From Strongyloides papillosus (lineage: Eukaryota; Nematoda; Chromadorea; Rhabditida; Strongyloididae), in assembly GCA_005656395.1 (NCBI GenBank), contig SRSI01000013.1:1364001-1428000 (forward strand): a stretch of DNA of 64,000 nt. The letters run 5' to 3'. Positions 48,529-60,975 of the stretch are shown in pieces. Position numbers and translations under genes: made by a program. Position 1 is the first letter of the stretch, and each line of letters opens with the position of its first letter. The notes under the pieces are model-generated. The model was not told the DNA's origin. It searched no databases and worked only from the letters and a program-made list of their open reading frames with translations.

Positions 48529-49965
48529 ATGTGTATCAGTAATAGGCAAGCATATATTTTATTACTAAGAGTAAAAAAAATTTACCATGATTGGGGATTA
48601 GGACATATTATTTTATTATTAACATATTTATTGTACATATTAACTTTTGCTTCATTATTTTTTATCCTTGAATCTGCAAATGCTCGATCGCACTACCAAA
48701 CTTATCGAAATAAAATAAATCAAAAAAGAAAAGAGTAAGTTTATATAATTATGTGTTTTTTAAAAACAATTTTAATTAGATTTATAACAAGTGAATTGTT
48801 GCCGCATATTTTTAATAATTCAAAACTATTAGTATTTATTCATGACGATAAAACAATATACTTAAATGAATTAATGCAAGAAAAACTTGGTATTTATGAA
48901 GAATTTGTTTATGGAAGGAGAAATGGTAAAATTTATAATAGTACCTTCACACAATCATTAAATTATGCTTTTACAACAATTACAACATTAGGATACAATA
49001 ATATTGCTCCCATCACAATTGAAGGAAAAATATTGTCATTATTTTTTAGCATAATTGGAATTCCTTTAACAATAATTGTTATTAAAGATATTGAATATCT
49101 CCTCGTTAAATTATTTTCACTTCCATCTATCATTTTTAAACAGCTATGGTACGTATTTAGATTTTGTACATTACAACCGGTACAGGAAGATGAGTTTGAA
49201 AGGCAAATTAAAGAGTCAGGTGGGAGAGTTTTTACAGATTATCGTTTAAATACCACAGAAAGACTCCTTCATATGCCATTATTTATCGTTATAATGTCAT
49301 TATTGGGATGGATAACAATTGGTAGTATTTTTGCGAGTTACCACCAATCAAATTTTGATAACTACACAACAATATTTTTTATATTTAATCTCCTTTCAAC
49401 AATTGGATCTAGTGAGGTGCAACTTGAAGATTTTCCCATTCTATTTCAAATATTTTTTTATTTTTATACAATTATTGGTCTTTCCTTTGTTTCCTTGTTT
49501 ATAAATCTTATTCATGTAAAATTTAACAAAGCATATTGGCTCCCAGCTAGAATGTATTTACCATTAAATGGGAATAATAATGGCATTCAAGTTGCGACAA
49601 TGGATAGTTTTGATGATGACTTGAATTTAACTGAAAGCCCATTATATCATTATACAACAATGGGAATTTTTCAAACAGAGGTTAGTTTTAATGTAATAAA
49701 AAAATGTATATTAATAAAAAAATTTGTTATTTTAAAGAATAAATGTGCACTCCTACAAGCATTAAGATATGACAATGCATTGGCTGATGAAAGTACTCAA
49801 ACACTTGATGATCATGAAACTAAGAAAGAAGTAAAAAATATAACATTTTATAATCCAAATACTAATAATAAAAAAAGTAATGATGATGTGAGAAGTTTAA
49901 TGTATGAAACTTATAAAGGTAAACCACCAAGAATAATATCAATTAAAAATGATTCACCCAAATAA
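48529..49965 (+). CDS. twk: TWK-type two-pore-domain potassium channel
   Basis: Plasma-membrane leak K+ channel subunit, acting as a dimer. Exons: 48529-48734, 48780-49680 and 49738-49965; the first intron is 45 bp (GTAAGT..AATTAG). The second, 57 bp (GTTAGT..TTAAAG), is in phase, so it could be retained; spliced length is 444 residues. Layout: M1 about 25-45, large extracellular cap loop, pore 1 about 134-142 (TTITTLGYN), M2 about 152-170, cytoplasmic loop, M3 about 234-255, pore 2 about 275-281 (STIGSSE), M4 about 289-311, long polar C-terminus. Classical filters are T.GYG and T.GFG; here both lack the second glycine (GYN, GSS). That could alter selectivity or leave the subunit non-conducting. 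C. elegans has dozens of TWK genes; the orthologue is not identified. Confidence 0.9.
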
Positions 49966-52900
49966 GAAAAGTCAGGAAGATGATATTTTAATAATAAAAT
50001 TTACACTTATTGATATCATAAATGGGAAGAGGATAAAAAGATGAATGTGGAAATGCGTTAAACAAATAAAAATAAATGATTTATACTTTATGTAAATGTC
50101 TACTCCTTCTTCAAATGTATATCTATAAAAATACATATAAATGTATATTAAAAAATATTTTTATAAATATATTGAAATATCAAGGCATAGTTATATATTT
50201 AATTTTTTTTTACATTTTTATAATAGCAACTTTTGGCAAATTGTTTGTTAAGTATGTGTTTATAACTTTTCTATAAAATATTAAATATATATTTTTGACG
50301 AGTTGGGATGTTTAAAAATTTCTCAAATTTAAACATTTTATTTTGTCAAAAAGGAAAAATTATCATTATATTTCAAGCTTTTTATATTTCATTTTAAATT
50401 TAATAGGAAAAATAAATTGCATGGTTTATTTTGTTTCTTTAATATAACTTTTAAATATATATAACTACTTATATTGGAAAATTACCCATTTTTTATAAAT
50501 ATATATAAATTTACTTGTTTCAATAATGATTTGAAAGATTTGTAGAAAAATAAAGGGGAGAGCGAGACGTGGAATCAGATGAAAATATTGCTAAATAACT
50601 TTCACTCAACATTCCCTTCTTTTCTATAGTTGATGTTTGTCAATTTAGATGGTTGAATACTTTATATTTGTTTTATATATTAAGCTAAAGTTTTATATAT
50701 ATTTATATCTTGTAATTACCTATTAAATAAGTTTTTTACATCACATTTTAAAATATTCTAAATGGCATTAGTAATTGTTAAGTTAAGAAATTTTCTACTA
50801 CCACATTTTTAAAAAAATATATTGTAAAGAGTATTAAGATTTGATTTTAAAAATTTTTTTTCCCTTTTGTATGATTATATTTATTTATATATTATATTAC
50901 ATATATCTCACCCAAATTAAGATTAACATTAATTTTAAATAATAAAATGAAGTATGCTAAAAGATATAAAACAACTCTTACTTATTAGTACCAGTTGACT
51001 ATCTGTAAAGATGATTGTAATAATAATGATAGAAGGTCCTTGTTGTCATATATGTGGTTTGGAGAACCAATATACATATAAATATATATGTCTAAATATA
51101 TTTATGTACATATATTGGACCATCATACTCTTTCATATATCAGTAATAACACGAACCTACCACTTTTATTTGTTCACTTCTTTATCATACATTAATATAA
51201 AGGTAGATTTTTATTTATAAAATATGTTATTGGTATACATTATAGCTTCTAATATCTAATCAATTTTAACAGCTAAATGACATCCTATATTTGATATGCT
51301 ATTTTTTCATGAAAAATATTACAATTTACATCAATCCACTAAACATTTTCTTTTTCCTAGTACTTATTACTTATAATTTGATAAAAACTAATAAATTATC
51401 ATCTGCTAAAAAAGTCTTTTTTTAAGAAAACAATAATTATATAGAAAATAATTTTAATCAAATTTAACTCTATTTTTTTTTGTTTATACCTTTTTATATA
51501 TCATACAAAATTATAACTTTAAAACATTAATTCCTATTTTTATATGCTTTTTTTTTATTACTACATAACATTGTTGTAAGAAAATATTTTTTTTATAACA
51601 AAATACATGTCATATATGTTAAATTTATAGGAAAAAAAAACTTTTCACACTCAATAAAAACCTTTTAAGATTAGAAAGAAAAATAATTATTTATTTATTC
51701 GCATAAAATAAAAATGTAAAATTTTATATATCAAACAGTTTTTTTGCCCTAATTTTCTTGATAACCTATGGAAACATTTTTTATTTAAAAGAATATTTAT
51801 GTTTAGAAGTCTTATTACGGTGTACTTTTGTCATTCTTAAACATATGCTTTAAAGTAGACATAATTAAGGTTTATTGGTACGAATAAATTTTGATAATTT
51901 CCTCCTTTACTTCCTATGATTTAATTTTTGTTAAGAAAACATTTCTAAGATAAATCTTAATATTTTTTCTATTATATGTGCATATCTTTATACTTTTAGT
52001 ATACCTCTGATGATTTATCTGACACGTAAAAATACTATTTTATTATTCTTTTTTTATATTTATTTAAAATTCCTTCAATATTTTTAATTTATTCAATTTA
52101 CTTCCAATTTGCCTCTCCTCTCCAACTTCTTTATGCAACATATTTATATATCCTTCATCGTTCAATTATAGATAATTTACAGTAATCAAATTTTAAAATT
52201 AGTCATTTTTATTGAATATCATTTATTTTTATTTATATTTTGGAAAAAAAACACAAATATGTACACATGCTGAAAGGATGAAAAATGTTTTTAGATATCA
52301 TGAAAAAGTAAAATATTCAAAAATTTTAAATGTATATTAAATGGCAAGTATGTTAATATTGTTAATTATTCATAACTTTAATTTTTCTTTTTATGGTTAA
52401 TTTCTTTAAAGTGAAAGTAGGGGTAAATTAAGTTAATAGATAGTGTTTCTCTTTATATATTTATAACAATTTATAGTATTTAAATTAAATTGCTAACATT
52501 TTATTATAGAACAATACTAATTTGCATTTTTATATTTTTAAACTGTATCATTGTTAAAATATAAAAATATATAATATATATAAATAATATATCTTTATTT
52601 GTCCATAGAAGACAAATGAAAATATTTTAAGGCGTTCAATACAACAATGCTTATTTATTTCTCTTACTAATCTTTTTTCATAAAACTTTATAATTCATTT
52701 TTCATTCCTAAGAAAGACTATATACACTACATATGTTTATATCCTTTTCTCCTATTAATGGGGGGTGAAAGTTGAAATATTTGTTGAGGAAAATTATAAT
52801 AAATATATTGAACATCTTCAAAAACTCTTAGAAATAATATATAGTATTTTTATAATTTTTTTTCTCAAATATGTTTCTTTTAAAGTTTTTGCCTTTTTAC

Positions 52901-53307
52901 TTCAAAATGTTTTTCAATTTCTAGACATTTCCGATCATTACACTTATTTTATTTGTTAGTAGATGTTTTGTTACTTGTGTTTATGTTCCTAAAATATAAA
53001 TAAAATTGTCTTGTGTTTTTTTTTGGTATGGAGCAAAAAAAAATTCCTTTATGTAGCTTTTTTTTGTTATTTAAAATGTCATATTAAAATATTAAAAAAC
53101 AAATATTTGTTTCCATGATATTTTAATAAGTTTTGTTTGATGATATATCTATACCATATATAACTTTATTTATTATAAAAAATATGTTGAATTCATTTAT
53201 CTTTAATTAAAAATTAATAAATTCTTTTAAGAATAGTTATAATTATCAATCTATTATTATTAAAGATAAAAAGTCATTAAAGGTATTTATTATTGTACCT
53301 AATAAAA
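49966..53307. other. Long A+T-rich stretch, no gene seen
   Basis: About 3.3 kb between the TWK gene and the four-pass membrane-protein gene. Several short frames (e.g. 50076-50276, 52765-52959) translate to low-complexity I/Y/F/K strings typical of chance. No repeat or RNA gene recognised. Confidence 0.55.
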
Positions 53308-54076
53308 ATGAATTCATCAAGACATTCTTTAAAATCTTTCTTAGTTAGACATCAAACGCAAAATGGATATATTGTTGATTCGGTGCCGAAACCTGTACAA
53401 TTTGATGAATCTAACGATCGTTATAGATGTATGTGCGGGTGTTTTCACATAAAAACAGGAGCCTTTATTGTAGTTGGTAAGATACTAATAAAATAGCATA
53501 TTTTTTAATTAAAAAAATAAATTTCAACTTTTTATAGCAGTGGAAGTATTAATGATTCTAGCATTTTTAATAAATTCTTCACTTGTTTATATTCAACAAA
53601 ATCCACCATTAAATAATGATAATACAACAGCAAGTTATACACCTATATCATTTACAATTTCAATGATTGGATTTGGTTTAGCAGCATTTATAATATTTAT
53701 AGCCTTTATAGGAATAGCAAAAAATATTGCATCATTATTAATACCACATTTAGCAATACAAATTTTAACAATAATAGTTCTTATACTTTTAATAATATCA
53801 GGAGTTATTGCCATCTCAACGGATACCACAATATTTTATCGTTTTCTTAATGCTGCACCATTTGATGATCATCCAAAAAACAATTCTGTAGCATTGTCTG
53901 CTGAAACATTAGCAAGGATATATACACTTCTAACTGGATATATTATAACATTTCTACTACAAATCTGGTTTATTATTATAATTCATAACTGTTATAAGTA
54001 TTATTTAGAAAGGAAAGCATATATGAATTATTGTCTTGCATATAGTACACCAATGAAAACTTTGAATTGTCGTTAA
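53308..54076 (+). CDS. Four-pass membrane protein, LAPTM/DUF7027-like, two exons
   Basis: Exon 1 is 53308-53476, a 61-bp intron spans 53477-53537 and exon 2 is 53538-54076, giving 235 residues. The phase-1 junction rebuilds GAFIVVAVEVLMILAFL, the first membrane span, which confirms the model. Before it lies CMCGCFHIKTGAF (about residues 41-53), the Cys/His motif that precedes TM1 in nematode LAPTM-like (DUF7027) proteins. A loop with N-linked sequon (NDNTTAS) is followed by TM2 (ISMIGFGLAAFIIFIAFIG), TM3 (LAIQILTIIVLILLIISGV), a second loop with NNS, and TM4 (LTGYIITFLLQIWFIIII). The short tail holds tyrosines (YKYYLERKAY). LAPTM relatives sit in lysosomal or endosomal membranes; that location here is inferred from family. 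Start at 53308 is the first ATG. Confidence 0.8.
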
Positions 54077-57000
54077 TCAGCCTCAATTGAATATGAAAAA
54101 AATGTATTTTCTGTATATTAATGGATAACAAAAAGACAGTATGTAATTTTTTTTTAATAATAACTGATATTATCACATTTTTCTATCAAATTTATATTTT
54201 AAAATGGCATTCATGACAAAAAAAATATATTGAAACATTATTGTGTAAGAAAAAAGAAATTTTTATTATTCATTCAAAATGTAAATATTTAAATTTTTAG
54301 AAATACCAAAGAAAAGGAGAAAAATAAAAAAGACAATAACAAATGATAAGAAAATATGAAGATATACAATGCCAAACGATCTTTCTTTTATAAAATACTA
54401 ATAATCAAAAAATTTTTTTACTATAATTCTTATCTTATTATGATTACTTCTAAATTTTATATCGCAACATCTTTTTGTATTAGTAAAAAATGATGAAAAA
54501 TAAAAGTGTTAAAAATAACTACAAATTACATAAAAAAGATTATATCTTGTGTAAAATTTACTAATCATATATATGTGCTGTGAAAAAAAAACTATACAAT
54601 TTTTTATGGTTCTATAATACTAATCGGTGTTAAAGTTAAACAATAAAAATTTGCTTTGGTGAAAACTTATTTATATAAATAATAATATTCCACCTGCAAA
54701 AAATATTGTATCCTTATCAAAGATTTTCTAAATATTTATTAAACGATATCTTCTTGTTTTTCATGACTTTTATCCATTTTTTTATTTAAACTTTATTTAA
54801 ATGGATTGAAAAAGTAAATTTATATATTTTTAATAATAATATATAATATGTTTTACTACAATTATTAAGTACATTATTTTATTTGTTAAGTATATTTAAA
54901 CTTAAGATGTATTGTATTATAATACCTTTAATAGGTATTTCTTGAAATAAAATTCTATTCAAATATTATATTTAAAATTATGTTGATTTACTTTAAATGT
55001 CCATATATAATATGTTTTCCATTGTACATTTTATAATACTATCCAACATTGTTTCTAAATATTTTGCAAACATTTTTAATGTTAAATGTTTGAAAAAATG
55101 CTTTTTTTTATATAGAATATTCTGGAGACAAAAAACGCAAATATTGTTCTTCTTAATAAAATATTCTCTCAAATTTATTGTATCTTGATAATTTATAATA
55201 GTCGTTATATATTTATTAATGTTTCACCTTGTTAACCATAAAATGTTCTGAAACTTTTTTATTTAAAAGAGTCTTTAAAGCAACTTAATCATCAAAAACG
55301 ATATATAGGGACCTTTTTATGATGATTATTGTCAATAAATCTAACTCTACACTATTAAAATATCATACAAATAAATGATTTTAAAAAGTTTTGAGGTTTT
55401 ATTTCATTGTAATAATAAAGAATTTAACTTATATTTTGTAAAAATTAGATCTATGCATTAGTTTTCATATTAATACATTGAATCACTATAAATCTCTTTT
55501 TAGATTTCACATTATCACAACATAAATTGTTATTAGAGTGAAAATTTTTTAAACATTCCTTTGCAATTTACTACACAAATTTTAATAAAGTTGTCTTTTG
55601 AAAAATCAATATAAACATTAATTAAATGGATATTTATTTAAACTAAAATATTTTTTCTATTTAAGATCTCAATTAACCAGAAATATTTAAATATCATTCA
55701 TTGAAATTTATTTTTTTTCCTTTTACAACTATTTAAATCATTTTGGAAGTGAATTTTGCATATTTAAGTATGTGAGAATAATCATATTTAAGAATAATTA
55801 TAGACCTTTGTTAAGTTTCTGTAAATGTCTAGATACATGTTTATATTTTTGTATCTGTTTTGTTACAAATATAACACATTTGTTTATATTTTTTTTTACA
55901 ATATCTAACAACAAAGATATAATTATTTCTATTCATCCTTATTTATAACATTGTAAATTTAATTTATTATATCATAAATATAACTTCTGAATCAAAATCA
56001 AATTTAAAATACTATGCTCTTTTTTCCTTTAATTCATTCTTAAAAAAATCAACATTTTATATTAGTTTTTATGACTAGAAAATCATCTATACTTTTTCTT
56101 TTGTCTACACATGGTCTTTATGTTATCTAACCTTACAATATCTAAAATTTATAGTAAATGTTAGGAACAAATTATTTGAAGAATAAAACATGTAATTAGA
56201 CACATATAATATAAATGCATTGTATATCTAATTAAAATTTATTTTAAAAATCAAAAGTTAATTTTGAGTGTAGTATGACTGTTATTTTTTCCCAACTTCT
56301 CATAAATAAATCTCTTATGATGTCATGATTAATTAATCACAACATTATAGATAAAATATACCACTTAAAATGATATCTTTTATTACTCATCTTGGAGAAC
56401 TTTCATATTAAAAGCCTTCTTTTTTCTCATTATATACAATATATGTCATAAATCTATTTTGAAACTTTTAATTTTAAAAATATCGTCTTCACTTCAATAG
56501 GTTAAGTTCACTTTTAATATTAACCACCATTCATTTCGCTTTGATGTTGTGCATACTCAAAAAGATCTTTATTAAATCTTATAATATTAAATATACATTT
56601 ATATATATTTATAATACAAAAATTTTATTTACTCTTCGCATCATATCATATAAATCTTCCACTTCATTAAATACTTTTTTTCCTCACTAACTTAACAGTC
56701 TTCTTACTAATCCGTGAAATTAAGAAAGTTAATATATCTGTTAAGATATTTAATGACTTTATCAATTGTTACCTTCTTTTTTTTTATTCGCTAATTAATT
56801 CCAATTAAAACTGTTGATAATTTTCTTCCCCTAAGCGCGACTTTTTTTACTATATGTTAATAAAGATTTTGCCAAGCCTTTATAGTATCATTTGTACATA
56901 GTTTAATATTTAGTATACTTCTTTTTTTACTATCTTACTGACTGTTATTAATATGTACAGTTAAGATTGCAAATGAAAAAATATTTTTTGTCTTTAATGT

Positions 57001-58370
57001 AGTGTGATTTGTTGTAAATGTGTATAGTTAGAATGGCATTTTAATATGCATTTATAATAAGAATCATCTTCTTATACAAAACCTATTCACACAGGATGAT
57101 GATTAATGTACATTATTACTAGGACATATAAAAGAATAGACTAATGTGTTCCTTTCCTATACATAGTTGAACCATATCAAAATTTTCTCATTTTATACAA
57201 AATAGCGCATTCCATAGATCAGTCTCTTCCTTTTTTTTATTATATTTTGAATTTCATTATATTTATATACAATCAACCATTCAGTTAATACTTCCATTCG
57301 TTTATACTGTCCATTCACTTCATCTTATTAGTTAGCAATATTGTTTCAAAATTTATATTTTTACAGCTTCGTAAAATATGAAATACTTTCTTTATATAAT
57401 TGTGAAAAATAAAGTAAATTATTATATAATACTTTATTTTTGTTAATTGTTTACATTTTTAGTTAACTTTTTTCTATTAAATTAACATTCATTATTAACA
57501 AATTTTTGTTATTATATATCTGACGGTAAGGGGGATAATTTAATCTGCAAATATTATAACACAGTTACAAGAAGCTTTTACTCTTTATACCAATCAAAGT
57601 TTTTTGTATTTATTAGAAAAAAATTCATAATACCTCGTTTTTCTTTAAGTTAATCAAAAAAATATAATTAATACGATATTTTTTTTATAAATATGATCAA
57701 TTTGATAATTTTTATTAACAAAGATCACTTTAATATTTTCCCCTTAATTTATTTTATATATCTTTTATCAATGGCATTTGAGTAAACATTTGATAATTAT
57801 GATTTCATCATTTATTGTAAATTATTTTGATTAGTGAATCAAAAAAAGTTTCTGTTTAACATACAATTTTCTTATCATACAATATTCTCATAATTCACAT
57901 ACGATAGGTTTATAATATATCAAAGGCGTAAACCACATTGCTTTGATAGTAGAATTAAATAGAGAGAGACATAGAGATAAAGAAAAAAATGTTGATCTAT
58001 AAATTGAAAAACGCACTAAAAATAGATAAAGATAAAAGTATCAATTAAATTGTCTCAAACTCCTTCAATCATTTCAATGCAACGCTATCACTTGATGCTT
58101 GTTTGCATTTTTTTGTCTTCTTTATAATCATGTACTTAATACATGTATATATTTATTTTTCATTTTGACATTCTTTTCATTTAACCATGTCATATAAAGT
58201 GTTTTATATTTATGTCTATATAAATAAGCATTTATTTTTATTATTATTATATTATTATTAGTTGGTCACTCATTAAACTATATGTATTAACAAAGGATAT
58301 TTAGTTTCACCATACTTTTTTTCCCTCTCTTTGACCTCTCACCATACTCATTGTTGTGATCCTCGCGCAG
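54077..58370. other. Long A+T-rich stretch, no gene seen
   Basis: About 4.3 kb. Short chance frames only. From about 56000 to 58300 the plus strand becomes noticeably pyrimidine-rich (CTTTTTTTCC-type words), but no coding, RNA or repeat feature could be supported. It is probably the upstream region of the innexin gene. Confidence 0.55.
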
Positions 58371-58500
58371 TATATAAGATAGGCACTTTTTAAAATATCA
58401 GGCCTCACTTAGTCATTATTGTATATATCACATATATTCTTAAGAACGGCGTATTCAATAATCTCGGGGTCAACGGGGAAACTCTATATAAGTAAAAGTA
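58371..58500 (+). promoter_or_regulatory. Candidate innexin promoter and 5' UTR exon
   Basis: TATATAAG at 58371-58378 follows a G+C-rich word (CCTCGCGCAG). A start site 30 bases on would fall near CCTCACTTAGTC (58403). The following 90 bases are less A+T-rich than the flanks (ATCTCGGGGTCAACGGGG) and end at a GTAAAAG donor (58492), which would pair with the acceptor at 59090-59091. This fits a non-coding first exon and ~600-bp 5' UTR intron for the innexin. Inference from sequence only. Confidence 0.4.
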
Positions 58501-59078
58501 AAATCTATCTTCAACGCCATTTTGCATCTTGTTTTGTTAACATCTATTTGTTGACCTTCTTTATGCCATTGAATTTCTTAAAATCTTAAAAGATAAATTC
58601 ATTCTTAAGAAAAACTTTTTGATAGTTTTATAGAATGATTTACAATAAACTTTCTCAAATTTCTTTCGTATGATAAAAATTTAAACCTTTAAACATGTTA
58701 TGACTAATGCCTTCTTTTTTTATTTGTATCGTTGTAAAAAAAATTTAATGATTAATTTATTTTTTAATAGAAACATGGAATAGAGAATTCTCTAGACCAC
58801 GACACATTTACAATGTAATTTATATAAATATAATATAAATGTCTAATTGTGAACAGAAGCATTGGTCATATTATACTTTCAAAAGTCTTATCATCTCATT
58901 ATATTTATATTAATACTTCAATAACAAGCTTATTCAATCTTTATAGTCATAGTAAAATATTTTATGCTTCATATTATCTTATGTGTCCACATCTATTATT
59001 AATATTATTTCTAAGTTTATAGTATATACAATTGTTATGTGTATGATTAATTTCATTTAATTGAAGTTTAAAAAGTAA

Positions 59079-59091
59079 TTTTTATTTGTAG
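59079..59091 (+). promoter_or_regulatory. Splice acceptor ahead of innexin start
   Basis: TTTTTATTTGTAG, with AG at 59090-59091, lies 34 bases before the ATG. It could be used by trans-splicing, or in cis with the donor at 58492. Confidence 0.5.
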
Positions 59092-59125
59092 ATATTCAAG
59101 TGTTTTTTAACCATTAACTATCACA

Positions 59126-60439
59126 ATGCTATCGGTTCCCTTCTTAGAGGACCTCTTAAGAAGATGGTTCAGACCACAGACCTTCGATGATCCGGTTGAT
59201 CGTCTAAATTACTTCCTAACTGCATCAATCCTAGCTTTCTTTGCTATTATGGTTTCCGCAAAACAGTACGTTGGTACACCTATTCAATGTTGGGTACCTA
59301 TGGAATTTAAAGGTGGCTGGGAAGAGTATGCTGAGGATTATTGCTTCATTCAAAATACATTTTTTGTACCATTTGAAAAACAAATTCCTGAAAATTTTGA
59401 TGACCGTCAAGAAGCTGAGATCGGATATTATCAATGGGTACCAATTGTACTAGCTCTCCAAGCCGTCATGTTCTTCATCCCAAATTGGATATGGAAACGT
59501 CTTCATTGTCAGTCTGGTATCGATCTTGATACAGTAGTTAATGAAGCCAGAGCTCTTAGAGGATGTAGACCATCAGTTAGAGAACAAGATAGCACTAAGT
59601 TAAAAGAATACATATCTGATTGTCTAGGAGTTCATGAAAATTATAGACCAATACGTTTTGGATGTATCAGAATAGGAAAGAACCTTGGCAGTTACGTAAC
59701 GACACTTTATCTTTTTGTTAAATTTCTTTACCTTGTTAATATTTGTCTTCAATTTTATATCTTGAATAGTTTCTTAGGAAATAATTATACACTATGGGGA
59801 TTTGAAGCAATTAAGGATTTGTTTGCTGGCCAAGAATGGAAAGATTCAGCTGTATTTCCACGTGTAACTCTTTGTGATTTTAAAGTAAGACGTCTAGCTA
59901 ATATTCATCGTTACACCGTTCAATGTGTATTGATGATTAATATGTTTAACGAAAAGATATATCTCTTTATCTGGTTTTGGTTCTTATTTGTTGCCATCTC
60001 AACAATCCTCAACTTTATATATTGCTGCTTCCAATTTATTCCTGCTTACTCACGTGAAAATAACATTAAGACACTCTTAAAACACCTTGTCAGTCCAACT
60101 AATCATATTGAATTCAAAAAATCAATTAGATATTTCACTCATGATGCCCTTAAACCTGATGGATGTCTTGTTCTCCGTTTCCTTGAAGGTCATGCTGGAG
60201 CAATTGTAGCCAGAGAAATTGCTCATAAACTTTATGAGGATTATATTACAAATCAAGCTACAAGACATAGAAATATGGTAGGTAATAATGATTATGGTGA
60301 AAATCTTATCAATCGTAAACCATCGGGAAACTCAAAATTAGAAGTACCTAGTTTTCCATACGATGATAGAAAATTAACTGAACCTTTGATGCAACTTGAA
60401 TACGGTTTCCAAGATCCAACCAAACCAAAGGATATCTAA
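59126..60439 (+). CDS. inx: Innexin gap-junction protein, intronless
   Basis: Invertebrate gap-junction subunit that forms hemichannels in the plasma membrane. 437 residues, normal for nematode innexins. Landmarks: N-terminal FDDPVDRLNYF; TM1 about 29-45; extracellular loop 1 with C55 and C73 (QCWVPMEF, DYCFIQNTFF); the innexin signature YYQWVP at 101-106 opening TM2; cytoplasmic loop 125-190; TM3 about 191-215 (YLFVKFLYLVNICLQFYIL); extracellular loop 2 with FPRVTLCDFKVR and VQCVLMINMFNEK; TM4 (IYLFIWFWFLFVAIST); cytoplasmic tail of about 140 residues. The loop and TM2 sequences look close to the C. elegans INX-3/INX-11 type, but I do not assign an orthologue. Coding DNA is richer in G+C than its surroundings. 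It converges with the aquaporin gene. Confidence 0.95.
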   Translation: MLSVPFLEDLLRRWFRPQTFDDPVDRLNYFLTASILAFFAIMVSAKQYVGTPIQCWVPMEFKGGWEEYAEDYCFIQNTFFVPFEKQIPENFDDRQEAEIGYYQWVPIVLALQAVMFFIPNWIWKRLHCQSGIDLDTVVNEARALRGCRPSVREQDSTKLKEYISDCLGVHENYRPIRFGCIRIGKNLGSYVTTLYLFVKFLYLVNICLQFYILNSFLGNNYTLWGFEAIKDLFAGQEWKDSAVFPRVTLCDFKVRRLANIHRYTVQCVLMINMFNEKIYLFIWFWFLFVAISTILNFIYCCFQFIPAYSRENNIKTLLKHLVSPTNHIEFKKSIRYFTHDALKPDGCLVLRFLEGHAGAIVAREIAHKLYEDYITNQATRHRNMVGNNDYGENLINRKPSGNSKLEVPSFPYDDRKLTEPLMQLEYGFQDPTKPKDI

Positions 60440-60975
60440 GTTCTTTTTTTAATCCTCCAATCTTACGAAGGTATTTACTGTGGTCTTCTTTTTTTATTTT
60501 ATCATATTACTACATTTATCCTAATATTATGACAAATATGCAACAAATTATCAACAGGGTTTCAGTGGCAATGTGGTCTCTGGATACTTATTATTTTTCA
60601 CAATGTCACCGTTATTAACTGTATAACATAATTTAACAATACTTACTCATTATTTTTATCAATGCAACCTTTCAATTAGTGTCGTTACATTGTTTTTTAT
60701 TGGGAAGCAACAAATCTTTATACTTTTTTAACCTAAAAAAGCTTCATTTATAATAATAATTTAAAATCTAGTAAGATTTAAATTTTTTTTTCAATTGTTT
60801 ACATTTTAACATAAATTAATTGATATTTTGTAACGATTTTTATTGATCAAAATAAAATTTTGCGTTTATTACAATATAATTTGATTGTGATGTTTTGTGT
60901 TATTATTAGATATTAGTAAGAATACTCAATAAGATATGAAGATATAAAGTAATAAAAGAATAAATAGCTAACCAT
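60440..60975. other. Convergent intergenic region
   Basis: 536 bp between the innexin stop and the aquaporin stop, holding the two 3' UTRs. AATAAAA at about 60850 is a possible plus-strand polyadenylation signal. Confidence 0.6.

Noticed and set aside
53976..54176. Minus-strand frames across the four-pass membrane protein
   Set aside because: Shadows of the plus-strand exon 2.
59231..59453. Short frames on both strands inside the innexin
   Set aside because: Shadows of the innexin coding frame.
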